A stretch of 64,000 bases of DNA from Undibacterium pigrum (GCF_003201815.1 NZ_QJKB01000001.1:434001-498000), one strand, 5' to 3'. Positions 43,604-52,760 are shown, numbered from the stretch's first letter. Notes: generated by a model not told the origin, from the letters alone. Numbers and translations are program-made.

Positions 43604-44449
43604 TCAGTTGCTGAAGGTGGAGACACTTAATTTGTCTTCTGGTATGTCAATCCATTGCGTGCAGGCGAGTTTCAGCTTTTCTGGACTGCCGTTGGTGTAA
43701 GCATTAATGCGGGGAATATCACTACTGGTATTTACCAGATCGTGCTCAACCAGCAAACGTTGCATTTGGGATGCAACGGCTTTTCCAGTATCAATGAGTG
43801 TGATGGGTTCACCGCCAGGAATATGCGCAGATGTGAGTTCCTGTATGAGCCTGGCTACAAAAGGGTAATGGGTGCAACCCAGCACCAGGGTATCGACTTG
43901 TGCGGTTAGCAAAGGGTTCAGATATTTTGCCAGCAAAAGCCGGGTTTGATCTGCACTTGCTTCTGCTTTTTCTATTTGATCGACCAGGCCTACGCAGGCT
44001 TGAGGAATAAATTCCACGCCAGTGTCTGCACTTAACTTTGTGCTCAAGTGCTGATATTTTTCGCTTTGTATTGTGGAGAGGGTGGCCAGTACGCCGACTT
44101 TCTTTGTCTTGCTGAGCAGGCTGGCCGGTTTCAACCCAGGTTCCATGCCAACAATGATAAGGTCTGGATAGTACTGTCGCAGGTGTTTGATTGCCGCAGC
44201 AGTGGCAGTATTGCAGGCAACTACCAGTGCCTTGATGTTCTTGCTCAACAAAAAATCTGTAACGGCGATGCTGCGTTCCAGAATCTCTGCACTGGTCTTG
44301 TCGCCATAGGGGGCAAAACTTGAATCTGCCACATACAGCAATGCTTCATGTGGCAGGGTTTGCCGTATATGCTGCAATACTGACAGGCCACCAAGACCAG
44401 AATCAAATACCCCAATTGGAGCAGAGCGTGCAAATTCCTCTGATGCCAT
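43604..44449 (-). CDS. murI: glutamate racemase
   Basis: MurI makes D-glutamate for peptidoglycan. The 281-residue cytoplasmic enzyme has the start IGVFDSGLGGLSVLQHI, the first catalytic Cys in ALVVACNTATAAAI and the second in DTLVLGCTHYPFVARLI, with the VADSSFAPYGDK loop between. Both catalytic cysteines are present and the length is normal. It stands alone, followed upstream by the fumarase gene on the same strand with a 65-base gap. Confidence 0.95.
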   Translation of the reverse strand: MASEEFARSAPIGVFDSGLGGLSVLQHIRQTLPHEALLYVADSSFAPYGDKTSAEILERSIAVTDFLLSKNIKALVVACNTATAAAIKHLRQYYPDLIIVGMEPGLKPASLLSKTKKVGVLATLSTIQSEKYQHLSTKLSADTGVEFIPQACVGLVDQIEKAEASADQTRLLLAKYLNPLLTAQVDTLVLGCTHYPFVARLIQELTSAHIPGGEPITLIDTGKAVASQMQRLLVEHDLVNTSSDIPRINAYTNGSPEKLKLACTQWIDIPEDKLSVSTFSN

Positions 44450-44514
44450 CGGGGTATTTATTCCTGTTTCAGCCAGTAATATTCAACAATAATCAGAATG
44501 CGATCGAGACGTGA

Positions 44515-46038
44515 TCAGGATGCGCTGACAGGGATAATGCCTATCTTCGCTTGCCATTCTTTAGGGCCAGTATTGTGTACAGACGTGCCACTGGAATCAA
44601 CTGCAACCGTGACTGGCATATCGACGACATCAAACTCATAAATCGCTTCCATGCCCAAGTCGGCGAAGCCTACTACCGTAGCTGATTTGATCGCTTTGGA
44701 AACCAGGTAAGCTGCACCGCCAACAGCCATCAAATATGCTGACTGGTGTTTGCGTATGGATTCGATGGCGACCGGGCCGCGTTCTGCCTTGCCTATCATC
44801 GAGATCAGACCGGTTTTCTCCAGCATCATGTCGGTAAATTTATCCATGCGGGTGGCAGTAGTCGGGCCAGCTGGACCAACTGCTTCATCACGTACAGGAT
44901 CAACCGGGCCTACGTAGTAAATCACGCGGTTGGTGAAATCGACAGGCAATGCCTCGCCCTTGGCCAGCATGTCCTGAATGCGCTTGTGGGCTGCATCGCG
45001 GCCAGTCAGCATTTTGCCGTTCAAGAGCAAGGTCTGGCCTGGCTTCCAGGAAGCGACTTCTTCTTTGGTCAGATTGTTCAGATCGACGCGCTTGGATTTT
45101 TCTGTATCAGGTGCCCAGCTTACATCTGGCCAGTCCGACAGTTTTGGTGGCTCTATATAGCTGGGGCCAGAACCATCGAGCACAAAATGCGCATGACGTG
45201 TGGCTGCGCAGTTAGGGATCATGGCAACCGGCTTGGATGCCGCATGGGTAGGGTACATATTGATCTTGACGTCGAGTACTGTCGTCAAGCCACCTAGGCC
45301 TTGTGCGCCTATGCCCAGTGCATTGATCTTGTCGCACAGTTCTATGCGCAATTCCTCAGTCTTGTTTTGTGGGCCGCGTTGCTTGAGTTCATACATGTCG
45401 ATGTCATCCATCAAGGATTCTTTCGCCATCAGCATGGCTTTTTCTGCAGTACCACCTATGCCTATACCGAGCATGCCTGGTGGGCACCAGCCCGCACCCA
45501 TGGTCGGTACAGTTTTCATGACCCAATCGATCAGGGAGTCGGACGGGTTCAGCATGACGAACTTGGTTTTGTTCTCAGAGCCACCGCCTTTTGCTGCGAC
45601 TTTGACATCGACTGTATCGCCAGGAACCAGCTCCATGTGCACTACAGCAGGTGTGTTGTCCTTGGTGTTTTTGCGTTCAAAGTGTGGGTCTGCGACGATG
45701 GAGGCGCGCAGTTTATTGTCGGGGTCGTTATAACCACGACGCACACCTTCATTGACTGCATCAATGATGGAGCCGCTGAAACCTTCAAAGCGCACACTCA
45801 TGCCGATTTTCAGGAATACATTCACGATACCTGTGTCCTGGCAGATAGGACGGCGGCCTTCTGCGCACATGCGCGAGTTGGTCAGGATTTGTGCAATCGC
45901 ATCTTTTGCTGCCGGGCTTTGCTCGGCTTCATAAGCGCGTGCAAGATGGGCGATATAGTCGGCTGGATGATAGTAACTGATGTACTGCAGCGCGGCGGCT
46001 ACTGATTCGATCAGATCGTCTTGCTTGATGACTGTCAT
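44515..46038 (-). CDS. class I (iron-sulfur) fumarate hydratase
   Basis: This is a 507-residue class I fumarase that interconverts fumarate and malate with an oxygen-sensitive [4Fe-4S] cluster. The N-terminal cluster-binding region carries Cys in RPICQDTGIVNVFLKIG, with further Cys in GAGWCPPGMLGIGIGGTAEKAM and AMIPNCAATRHAHFVLDG. The C-terminal swivelling domain has LLLNGKMLTGRDAAHKRI and the late GYLMAVGG-like segment SAYLMAVGGAAYLVSKAI. The length matches FumA/FumB-type single-chain enzymes. The start MTVIKQDDLIES at 46038 is clear. Confidence 0.93.
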   Translation of the reverse strand: MTVIKQDDLIESVAAALQYISYYHPADYIAHLARAYEAEQSPAAKDAIAQILTNSRMCAEGRRPICQDTGIVNVFLKIGMSVRFEGFSGSIIDAVNEGVRRGYNDPDNKLRASIVADPHFERKNTKDNTPAVVHMELVPGDTVDVKVAAKGGGSENKTKFVMLNPSDSLIDWVMKTVPTMGAGWCPPGMLGIGIGGTAEKAMLMAKESLMDDIDMYELKQRGPQNKTEELRIELCDKINALGIGAQGLGGLTTVLDVKINMYPTHAASKPVAMIPNCAATRHAHFVLDGSGPSYIEPPKLSDWPDVSWAPDTEKSKRVDLNNLTKEEVASWKPGQTLLLNGKMLTGRDAAHKRIQDMLAKGEALPVDFTNRVIYYVGPVDPVRDEAVGPAGPTTATRMDKFTDMMLEKTGLISMIGKAERGPVAIESIRKHQSAYLMAVGGAAYLVSKAIKSATVVGFADLGMEAIYEFDVVDMPVTVAVDSSGTSVHNTGPKEWQAKIGIIPVSAS

Positions 46039-46110
46039 GATTTGGCTCTTGGCTGGGTGAAGAAAAACTTTATAGCTGATTACTTTGTATGCTTGCGAAT
46101 ATTTTATGGA

Positions 46111-46710
46111 TTAATGCTTACTGCCTGCTTGCGCAGTTCTTGTCATGATCTGGTCGCAATGTGCAATGGCCAGGGCTGAAAGCAAGAACACAACGTGAAT
46201 GCCGGTTTGTGCCAGCACTACTTTGGAATCATAGTTGGCTGCGTTGATGAAGGTTTTCAATAAATGAATGGATGAAATGCCGATGATCGCCATCGCCAGT
46301 TTCACCTTGAGTACAGATGCATTGACATGGGACAGCCACTCTGGCTGATCAGGGTGGCCATCAAGTCCCAGGCGTGAAACAAAGGTCTCATAGCCGCCGA
46401 TGATCACCATGATGAGCAGGTTGGAAATCATGACGACGTCTATCAGGCCGAGGACAACCAGCATGATGGTGGTTTCAGTCAGTTTTGTTGGCCTGATGCC
46501 TCCACTGGCTACGGCATCAAGAATATGTTGGAGGGCGGCTTCATGGCCCATTGCCGCACCGATCAAATCAATCAGCTCTACCCAAAAGTGAAATACATAT
46601 ACGCATTGCGCAAGTATTAATCCGAGATAAAGTGGTAGTTGCAACCAACGACTAAAGAAAATCAGGCTGGCAAGTGGAGAGAGTTTTCCTGAGGATACTG
46701 GTTTGGTCAT
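46111..46710 (-). CDS. UPF0114/YqhA-family membrane protein
   Basis: This 199-residue inner-membrane protein belongs to the YqhA (TIGR00645) family of unknown function. It shows about four spans: LPLYLGLILAQCVYVFHFWVE, TTIMLVVLGLIDVVMISNLLIMVIIGGYE, KLAMAIIGISSIHLLKTFI and HVVFLLSALAIAHCDQIM. The family motif FVSRLGLDGHPDQPEWLSHVNASVLKVKLA sits between spans two and three. It lies upstream of the fumarase gene on the same strand with a 72-base gap. Confidence 0.88.
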   Translation of the reverse strand: MTKPVSSGKLSPLASLIFFSRWLQLPLYLGLILAQCVYVFHFWVELIDLIGAAMGHEAALQHILDAVASGGIRPTKLTETTIMLVVLGLIDVVMISNLLIMVIIGGYETFVSRLGLDGHPDQPEWLSHVNASVLKVKLAMAIIGISSIHLLKTFINAANYDSKVVLAQTGIHVVFLLSALAIAHCDQIMTRTAQAGSKH

Positions 46711-46802
46711 GTTGGCAATCGTTGGTGAAAAGGCTTTGGTTTAAGGCAAACGCATATTTTACATGGGCAAAGCCTGCTCGTGTAGAGTGAACTAGATACC
46801 AA

Positions 46803-46840
46803 GGTATGTAGTGGTGATGCAATGGTATCTTTGTGGTATC
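46803..46840. promoter_or_regulatory. phased GGTAT(C) repeats upstream of acs
   Basis: GGTAT at 46803, GGTATC at 46824 and GGTATC at 46835 are 21 and 11 bases apart, close to two and one helical turns. The first is also part of an inverted repeat GATACC-AA-GGTAT beginning at 46795. The repeats lie in the 290-base gap between the YqhA-family gene and acs, which has no other gene. Confidence 0.4.
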
Positions 46841-47000
46841 ATTTTCTAAAAGAGCAAGCGTAAGGCTTAAGTAAGTCTGCAAGTTTAAGGTTTGCGCTGT
46901 GTTTGACTGCCACAATAAATGCCACAATCTGGTGCAATGCCAGCTTGCAGGTATAGCTGTATTGAAGATTTAATCTAACGATAACAAGCTGGAGATAACA

Positions 47001-48995
47001 ATGTCTGACCTCAACGCCGCGCAAACAGAAGCTAAAACAGAATCCCGCGTTTTTTACCCACCGGCAGCATTTGTTGCCAATGCAGCCATCCCTAGCATGG
47101 ATGCTTATAATGCACTCTGCAAAGAAGCCGAGCAAGATTATGAAGGCTTCTGGGCGCGCCTGGCCCGTGAAAACCTGCATTGGCATAAAGATTTCAGCAC
47201 CACGCTGGATGAGACGACAGCGCCCATGTACAAATGGTTTGAAGATGGCTTGCTGAATGTGTCTTACAACTGCCTGGATGTAAATCTGCAAAATGGCAAT
47301 GCGGATAAAGTGGCGGTGATTTTTGAGGCTGACGGTGGTGATGTTACCAGGGTGACTTACCAGGAACTGCACGCAAAAGTCTGTCAGTTTGCCAACGGCC
47401 TGAAGTCTCTCGGCATTAATAAAGGTGACCGTGTCGTGATTTACATGCCCATGTCGGTTGAGGGCATCGTCGCCATGCAGGCTTGCGCACGCATAGGTGC
47501 AACACATTCTGTGGTATTTGGCGGTTTTTCTGCCAAATCCTTGCAAGAGCGTATTGTTGATGTGGGTGCGGTTGCCGTCATCACGGCTGATGAGCAGGTT
47601 CGTGGTGGCAAGCATTTGCCTTTGAAATCCATCGTCGATGAAGCACTGGCGCTGGGTGACTGTGAAAAAGTAAAAAGTGTCGTTATCTATAAACGCACTG
47701 GCGGCAATATCAATGTGGCAGATGGTCGTGATGTGTGGATGCATGATCTGATTGCAACGCAGTCGGCAGTATGTGAGCCAGAATGGGTGAGTGCAGAACA
47801 TCCATTATTCATCCTGTATACATCGGGTTCTACAGGCAAGCCAAAAGGTGTGCAGCATTCGTCGGGTGGGTATTTGCTGTGGGCCATTTTGACGATGAAA
47901 TGGACCTTTGATATCAAGCCATCAGACGTTTTCTGGTGCACGGCTGATATAGGCTGGGTGACTGGCCATACCTATATTACCTATGGGCCTCTGGCTGCCG
48001 GCGCGACTGAAATCGTGTTTGAAGGTGTGCCTACTTTCCCGAATGCCGGGCGTTTCTGGAGCATGATAGAAAAACACAAGGCCACTATTTTCTATACCGC
48101 ACCGACAGCGATACGCTCCCTGATCAAGGCTGCCGATGGTGACGCCAATATCCACCCCAATAAATTCGATTTGTCGTCCCTGCGTTTGTTGGGCTCGGTA
48201 GGCGAGCCTATCAATCCTGAAGCCTGGATGTGGTACTACAATAATATTGGTCGCAGCAATTGTCCTATTGTTGATACTTTCTGGCAGACAGAAACCGGCG
48301 GCCACATGATGACACCATTGCCAGGTGCCACTCCTATGGTGCCTGGTTCGTGCACCTTGCCTTTGCCGGGCATCATGTCGGCCATCGTGGATGAGACTGG
48401 CCACGATTTGCCTAATGGGCAGGGTGGCATTCTTGTAGTGAAACGTCCATGGCCTTCCATGATACGTACGATCTGGGGTGATCCTGAACGCTTCAAGAAA
48501 AGCTACTTCCCTGAAGAGTTCGGTGGCAAAGTCTATCTGGCTGGCGATGGTGCGATACGCAATAAAGATACCGGCTATTTCACTATCACTGGCCGTATCG
48601 ACGATGTGTTGAATGTCTCTGGTCACCGCATGGGTACAATGGAAATTGAATCTGCCCTGGTGGCCAATCCCCTGGTGGCAGAAGCCGCTGTGGTTGGCAA
48701 GCCTGATGACACCACAGGTGAAGCGATTTGTGCTTTTGTTGTATTGAAGCGTACACGTCCAACTGGAGATGAAGCAAAGCAAATTGCGACGGAATTGCGT
48801 AACTGGGTGGCAAAAGAAATTGGCCCTATCGCCAAACCAAAAGAAATTCGTTTCGGCGATAACTTGCCCAAGACACGTTCCGGCAAGATCATGCGACGCC
48901 TGTTGCGTGTATTGGCCAAGGGAGAAGAAATTACCCAGGATATTTCAACACTGGAAAACCCGGCTATTCTGGAGCAGTTGAAACAAGCACAATAA
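47001..48995 (+). CDS. acs: acetyl-CoA synthetase
   Basis: Acs activates acetate with ATP and CoA. The 664-residue sequence has the P-loop-like [23 protein letters not shown], the [18 protein letters not shown] entry region, the substrate segment [19 protein letters not shown], the hinge [21 protein letters not shown], and near the C terminus the catalytic Lys in [13 protein letters not shown], the usual acetylation site. GGAG precedes the ATG at good distance. The length is close to the family norm. It ends in a strong bidirectional terminator shared with the MoxR gene. Confidence 0.96.
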   Translation: MSDLNAAQTEAKTESRVFYPPAAFVANAAIPSMDAYNALCKEAEQDYEGFWARLARENLHWHKDFSTTLDETTAPMYKWFEDGLLNVSYNCLDVNLQNGNADKVAVIFEADGGDVTRVTYQELHAKVCQFANGLKSLGINKGDRVVIYMPMSVEGIVAMQACARIGATHSVVFGGFSAKSLQERIVDVGAVAVITADEQVRGGKHLPLKSIVDEALALGDCEKVKSVVIYKRTGGNINVADGRDVWMHDLIATQSAVCEPEWVSAEHPLFILYTSGSTGKPKGVQHSSGGYLLWAILTMKWTFDIKPSDVFWCTADIGWVTGHTYITYGPLAAGATEIVFEGVPTFPNAGRFWSMIEKHKATIFYTAPTAIRSLIKAADGDANIHPNKFDLSSLRLLGSVGEPINPEAWMWYYNNIGRSNCPIVDTFWQTETGGHMMTPLPGATPMVPGSCTLPLPGIMSAIVDETGHDLPNGQGGILVVKRPWPSMIRTIWGDPERFKKSYFPEEFGGKVYLAGDGAIRNKDTGYFTITGRIDDVLNVSGHRMGTMEIESALVANPLVAEAAVVGKPDDTTGEAICAFVVLKRTRPTGDEAKQIATELRNWVAKEIGPIAKPKEIRFGDNLPKTRSGKIMRRLLRVLAKGEEITQDISTLENPAILEQLKQAQ

Positions 48996-49020
48996 ATTGA
49001 ACTTGTCATCAATAAGCTAA

Positions 49021-49051
49021 AAAAATGGCGCTGCAATGCAGCGCCATTTTT
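49021..49051. terminator. bidirectional terminator between acs and the MoxR gene
   Basis: ATGGCGCTGC pairs with GCAGCGCCAT around AAT, with A-run before and T-run after, so it works on both strands. It lies 26 bases after the acs stop and 14 bases beyond the MoxR stop. Confidence 0.9.
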
Positions 49052-49064
49052 CATGGTATCTCGC

Positions 49065-49928
49065 TTAGCGGTTGGTGCGCGACATGTATACCAGACGCTC
49101 AAACAGATGCACGTCCTGCTCATTTTTCAGTAAGGCACCATGCAGGGGAGGGACGATGGCCTTATTGTCCTTGCTGCGCATGGCTTCTACAGGAATATCT
49201 TCTGCCAGTAAGAGTTTCAGCCAGTCTATGAATTCAGAGGTAGATGGTTTTTTCTTGAGACCTGCAACATTACGGATTTCATAAAAGGTTTGCAATGCCT
49301 GTGCCAGCAAATCAGACTTCAATTTTGGGAAATGCACGTCAACGATCTTTTGCATCGTTTCCTTGTCAGGGAATTTGATGTAATGGAAGAAGCAGCGACG
49401 CAAAAAGGCATCAGGCAATTCTTTTTCATTGTTTGAAGTGATGATGACCAGCGGGCGGTGTTTGGCACGTACCATTTCACGGGTTTCATAAACATAAAAT
49501 TCCATGCGGTCAAGTTCACGCAGCAAGTCATTGGGGAATTCTATATCTGCCTTGTCGATTTCATCGATGAGTAAAACCACAGGTTCATCAGCAGTAAAGG
49601 CTTGCCACAACACGCCTTTGATAATGTAGTTATGAATATCCTTGACACGTTCATCGCCCAGTTGTGAATCGCGCAGGCGCGAAACTGCATCATATTCATA
49701 GAGGCCTTGTTGCGCCTTGGTGGTTGATTTGATATGCCACTGCATCAAGGGCATATTCAGGGCGGCAGCAACTTCTTCAGCCAGCATGGTTTTGCCCGTG
49801 CCTGGCTCACCCTTGATCAATAATGGCCGCTGCAGGCTCAGGGCAGCATTGACTGCCAGTTTCAAGTCATCTGTGGCGACATAATTGTCAGCGCCATCAA
49901 AGCGCAAGGTATTTGGAGCTTGTGTCAT
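49065..49928 (-). CDS. MoxR-family AAA ATPase
   Basis: This 287-residue AAA+ ATPase belongs to the MoxR group, chaperone-like proteins that help assemble or activate metal- or cofactor-containing enzymes. Walker A is IKGEPGTGKTMLAEEVA, Walker B is VVLLIDEIDKADIEF, and sensor 1 is in RPLVIITSNNEKELPDAFLRRC. MoxR genes usually sit beside a gene for a VWA-domain partner; none is adjacent here, since the downstream side converges with acs and the upstream side is a 270-base gap. The start at 49928 is an ATG. Confidence 0.9.
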   Translation of the reverse strand: MTQAPNTLRFDGADNYVATDDLKLAVNAALSLQRPLLIKGEPGTGKTMLAEEVAAALNMPLMQWHIKSTTKAQQGLYEYDAVSRLRDSQLGDERVKDIHNYIIKGVLWQAFTADEPVVLLIDEIDKADIEFPNDLLRELDRMEFYVYETREMVRAKHRPLVIITSNNEKELPDAFLRRCFFHYIKFPDKETMQKIVDVHFPKLKSDLLAQALQTFYEIRNVAGLKKKPSTSEFIDWLKLLLAEDIPVEAMRSKDNKAIVPPLHGALLKNEQDVHLFERLVYMSRTNR

Positions 49929-50118
49929 GGGTATGGGCTCAGCGTATTTGGTTACATAAGGTGTGAAGAGTATAAGCGAGAACCTGCACTCTTGTGAACG
50001 GCTGTTCTTTTTTACTCTTAATCGACATGGGTAGACATTAAATTTTACATTCGCAATTGCATAAATGCAGCATTTTTGCCCCTTGACAAGGCGCTGGCGC
50101 CAGGTTTCTTGCGCAAAT

Positions 50119-50132
50119 TTGATTGTAATCAG
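50119..50132. promoter_or_regulatory. FNR/Anr-type box upstream of the cytochrome c genes
   Basis: TTGATTGTAATCAG matches the FNR/CRP-family consensus TTGAT-N4-ATCAA at nine of the ten fixed positions. It lies 67-80 bases before the first cytochrome c ATG. Candidate -10 elements are TAAAAT (50134-50139) and TATATC (50147-50152), so whether it activates or represses cannot be fixed by spacing. Confidence 0.55.
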
Positions 50133-50198
50133 CTAAAATGCTGAGTTATATCAAAACACTGAATTTATTGATCTGCCTGCTAATTAATAATCGCTCAT

Positions 50199-50522
50199 AT
50201 GAAAAAATTGTTTGCACTTCTCGCTATGGCGAGCCTCGCTCAAGCTGCTACTGCAGCAGATCCGGTTGGCAATCCTAAAGATGCCGCTGAAAAGAAAATT
50301 GCGATGTGTATCGGTTGCCATGCCATTCCTGGCTATAAAGCGACTTTCCCTGAGGTATATCAGGTGCCGTTGATTGGCGGGCAATCTGCCAAATACATAG
50401 AGAGCGCATTGAAAGCCTATCAAAAAGGTGATCGCAAGCATCCTTCCATGCGTGGTATTGCAGGTAGCCTGACTGATCAGGATATCGCAGATCTGGCAGC
50501 ATATTACTCTCAACAAAAATAA
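50199..50522 (+). CDS. small monohaem cytochrome c, first of a tandem pair
   Basis: This is a 107-residue periplasmic class I cytochrome c. A signal peptide (KLFALLAMASLAQAATA) is followed by the haem-binding motif AMCIGCHAIPGYKATFPE. The distal Met ligand is most likely in HPSMRGIAGSLT, and the C-terminal helix is DIADLAAYYSQQ. The PLIGGQSAKYIESALKAYQKGDR segment is typical of cytochrome c553-like proteins that form pairs such as this one. The next cytochrome begins 15 bases after its stop codon, so they share an mRNA. Confidence 0.9.
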   Translation: MKKLFALLAMASLAQAATAADPVGNPKDAAEKKIAMCIGCHAIPGYKATFPEVYQVPLIGGQSAKYIESALKAYQKGDRKHPSMRGIAGSLTDQDIADLAAYYSQQK

Positions 50523-50537
50523 GAATAGGATAGGATC

Positions 50538-50885
50538 ATGAAGAAAACTCTGTTGATGGCAACTTTGTTGTCCAGCCTGTCTTTCGCAGCGTATGCTGGC
50601 GGCGATATTGAAGCAGGTAAAGAAGCGGCAAAAAAATTCAATTGCGCATCTTGCCATGGTGAAAACTATTCCAAACCTCTGGACCCCGCTTATCCAAAGC
50701 TGGCTGGTCAGCATGCAGATTACCTGGCTCAGGCTTTGCACGCGTATCAACGTGGCGGCGACGGTGCATATGGCCGCTCTAACCCAACCATGGTTACCCA
50801 GGCCAAAGCCTTGTCAAACAAGGATATACAAAATATTGCAGCCTACCTGCACAGTCTGCCAAGTGAGTTGGTGTTGAAGAAATAA
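50538..50885 (+). CDS. small monohaem cytochrome c, second of a tandem pair
   Basis: This is a 115-residue periplasmic cytochrome c related to the preceding gene. It has a signal peptide (TLLMATLLSSLSFAAYAGG), the haem motif FNCASCHGENYSKPLDPAYPKLAGQHADYLAQAL, the probable distal Met in SNPTMVTQAKALS and the closing helix DIQNIAAYLHSLPSE. The AGGATAGGATC upstream provides a ribosome site. Electron donor or acceptor role in respiration is likely. A terminator follows. Confidence 0.9.
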   Translation: MKKTLLMATLLSSLSFAAYAGGDIEAGKEAAKKFNCASCHGENYSKPLDPAYPKLAGQHADYLAQALHAYQRGGDGAYGRSNPTMVTQAKALSNKDIQNIAAYLHSLPSELVLKK

Positions 50886-50901
50886 GTTTTACCTGAAAAT
50901 G

Positions 50902-50929
50902 AAAGCCACGAATTATCGTGGCTTTTTTT
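50902..50929 (+). terminator. Rho-independent terminator of the cytochrome pair
   Basis: AAAGCCACG pairs with CGTGGCTTT around AATTAT and continues into T7, 17 bases after the second cytochrome stop codon. Confidence 0.9.
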
Positions 50930-51002
50930 ATATCTGCGACTTCTTAAGCGCTTCTTGATGAAGCTTTGATCTTATGTAGATTTGCTTTAATTTATTGCGG
51001 CG

Positions 51003-51031
51003 AAAAAAAACCGACCTGAAGGTCGGTTTTT
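51003..51031. terminator. terminator after the Ala-rich lipoprotein gene
   Basis: ACCGACC pairs with GGTCGGT around TGAA with A8 on one side and T5 on the other, so it can stop transcription of the minus-strand lipoprotein gene and read-through from the cytochromes. Confidence 0.88.
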
Positions 51032-51047
51032 CTTAAGTAATTAAAAA

Positions 51048-51302
51048 TTACTTGGAAGCAGATGCGGAAGCTGCTGCTGGAGCGGAAGCCGCTGCAGATG
51101 CTGCTGGAGCTGCGCCAGAAGCTGCTGCTGCGTCAGATGCTGGAGCTGGTGCTGGAGCAGCTGCTGGAGCTTCTACTGCAGATGCTGGAGCTGGTGCTGC
51201 TACGGATGCTGATGCTGAAGCGGATGCTTCAGGAGCTTTTTTCTCGCCGCAAGCAGCCAGAGTCAATGCCAACAGGGAAACGAGCAAGAGTGATTTTTTC
51301 AT
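51048..51302 (-). CDS. small Ala/Ser/Pro-rich lipoprotein
   Basis: This encodes an 84-residue lipoprotein. The signal ends in the lipobox LTLAAC with the lipidated Cys at about position 18, followed by GEKKAPEAS. Nearly all of the rest is Ala, Ser and Pro in irregular repeats of ASAS, APAPA and AAAS type, with a few Glu/Asp and a C-terminal Lys. Such short low-complexity lipoproteins are found in this group of bacteria, but I know no function. The ATG at 51302 gives the signal; the longer frame to 51341 is rejected. A perfect 18-base palindrome lies 53-70 bases upstream and a terminator follows, so it is an independent gene. Confidence 0.75.
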   Translation of the reverse strand: MKKSLLLVSLLALTLAACGEKKAPEASASASASVAAPAPASAVEAPAAAPAPAPASDAAAASGAAPAASAAASAPAAASASASK

Positions 51303-51354
51303 GTTTGTACTTTCAATAAATAGATCAAAAAAGAAGATCAAAACTTTGCGATGA

Positions 51355-51372
51355 ATAATTACCGGTAATTAT
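51355..51372. promoter_or_regulatory. perfect 18-bp palindrome upstream of the lipoprotein gene
   Basis: ATAATTACCGGTAATTAT reads the same on both strands over all 18 bases. Its position 53-70 bases before the lipoprotein ATG is that of an operator. The two bases beyond each side do not extend it. The rest of the AT-rich gap 51342-51626 shows no gene. Confidence 0.5.
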
Positions 51373-51626
51373 CGCTCTATAGGTTAATTCGCGAGCTTCT
51401 CGCCAAAACGACATTCGGCCCCTACGAAAGTTTCCTAACCCGGAATTATAATGATTTTTCCATTAATGGAATAGGCATAGATGCATTTTTGCACTCAAAT
51501 CGGCCATTATTTCTAGACAAGATGCCATTTTTAGTAGGAATTTTCTGCTTTTCATTGAAAATAGACTACTTGCATTAAGAAAATTTTCTTTCATATTTTA
51601 AATGGCATGCCGCGTTGCAGCATCCC

Positions 51627-52760
51627 TTATCGTATTTCCAGCCAGCCATCCTCATACCAAAGGCAAAATGTTTCTAACGCATCTGCGGAAATTTTCTCCA
51701 GATCTGCTCCATCTACTTCCCTTTGATTTGCCAGCTTATTAAGGCAAATTTTGTCTTCCTTGCCAACTGCAAAAGACTCGCCGTTGATGAAGACATGTTT
51801 GCCTTTGTATAACATCAAGGATTTGCGCGATAGCTTCAAACCATTTTTCAAGGCAGTCTGATGAAAACGTTTTGGTGCCAATGGTTTTTCAGGGCCATTG
51901 AAAAATACGCTGGGCTTGGGTTCGGTCAGATGTTCGCCCAGGAAAATGAGCACGTCATCATCAGTAAATTGAATTTTGGCAATCTTTTCAGCAACCTGTT
52001 CCAGCATTTCATTGCTGATTTCTGCCGGTTTGGTGCTGACTTTCAGGTCTGGGTCTGCGTATCTTCCTGGCAAGTCTATCGAGTCAGACATGAAGTGCAG
52101 GAAAGACTCGCCCAGCTCCTGGTAAGACGGTGCGCGGAAACCTATGGAGTAAGTCATGCATTCACCGATGGCTACGCCATCATGCGCATATTTTGGTGGC
52201 AAATACAGCATGTCGCCCGGCTCCAGCACGAATTCTTGCTCAGCCTTGAAGTTGCGTAAAATCTTGAGAGGCATGCCATCAATAAGCGTCAAGTCTTTTT
52301 GTGCGCCTATACGCCATTTGCGCTGGCCATGTGCTTGCATCAGGAATACATCATAAGAATCAAAATGAGGGCCAACGCCACCGCCATCAGCAGCAAAGCT
52401 GATCATCAGGTCATCAAGACGGCTATCAGGTATGAAGCGAAATTGCCTGAGCAGGGCATCAGCCTTGTCATCGTGCAAATTAACGCCTTGCACCAGCAGC
52501 GTCCAGTCTTTCTTTTCCTTGACTGGTATATTGGCTTGCGGGCCAGACTTCATTTCCCAGTGCTTGTTGAAGAAACTGATCAGCCTGGATTCAACATCTT
52601 CACGGCCAGCCATGTCAAACAGCTCAGCCTTAGGGATAAGAGGTTGAAAGTCAGGGATAGCCTGACGTATCAGCAGGGGCTTTTTGTGCCAGTATTCGCT
52701 GAGAAACTCTTCTGCTGTAATGCCGCCCAGCAGGGGCAGGGGAATGGTATTTTTTTTCAT
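51627..52760 (-). CDS. JmjC/cupin-type ribosomal oxygenase (RoxA/YcfD-like)
   Basis: This 377-residue Fe(II)/2-oxoglutarate oxygenase resembles RoxA (YcfD), which hydroxylates an arginine of ribosomal protein L16. The N terminus has PLPLLGGITAEEFLSEYWHKKPLLIRQAI. The iron site has the HxD pair in GVGPHFDSYDVFLMQAHGQ and the distal His in PPKYAHDGVAIGE, with SIGFRAPSYQELGESFL next. The C-terminal winged-helix-like part (about 250-377) matches the family. It is cytoplasmic. It is divergent from slyD 78 bases away. Confidence 0.88.
   Translation of the reverse strand: MKKNTIPLPLLGGITAEEFLSEYWHKKPLLIRQAIPDFQPLIPKAELFDMAGREDVESRLISFFNKHWEMKSGPQANIPVKEKKDWTLLVQGVNLHDDKADALLRQFRFIPDSRLDDLMISFAADGGGVGPHFDSYDVFLMQAHGQRKWRIGAQKDLTLIDGMPLKILRNFKAEQEFVLEPGDMLYLPPKYAHDGVAIGECMTYSIGFRAPSYQELGESFLHFMSDSIDLPGRYADPDLKVSTKPAEISNEMLEQVAEKIAKIQFTDDDVLIFLGEHLTEPKPSVFFNGPEKPLAPKRFHQTALKNGLKLSRKSLMLYKGKHVFINGESFAVGKEDKICLNKLANQREVDGADLEKISADALETFCLWYEDGWLEIR

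Noticed and set aside
46839-47801. 320-codon minus-strand frame across the acs start
   Set aside because: Composition is unnatural (many His, Cys and Gln) and no domain is visible. It is antisense to the well-supported acs gene.
47922-48782. 286-codon minus-strand frame inside acs
   Set aside because: Same reason: antisense shadow of acs with unnatural residues and no start context.
51052-51354. Plus-strand Ala/Glu/Asp-rich open frame opposite the lipoprotein gene
   Set aside because: It is the antisense of a low-complexity GCT/GCA repeat, which keeps the other frames open by composition. It has no ribosome site, and the minus-strand frame has a clear lipobox signal.
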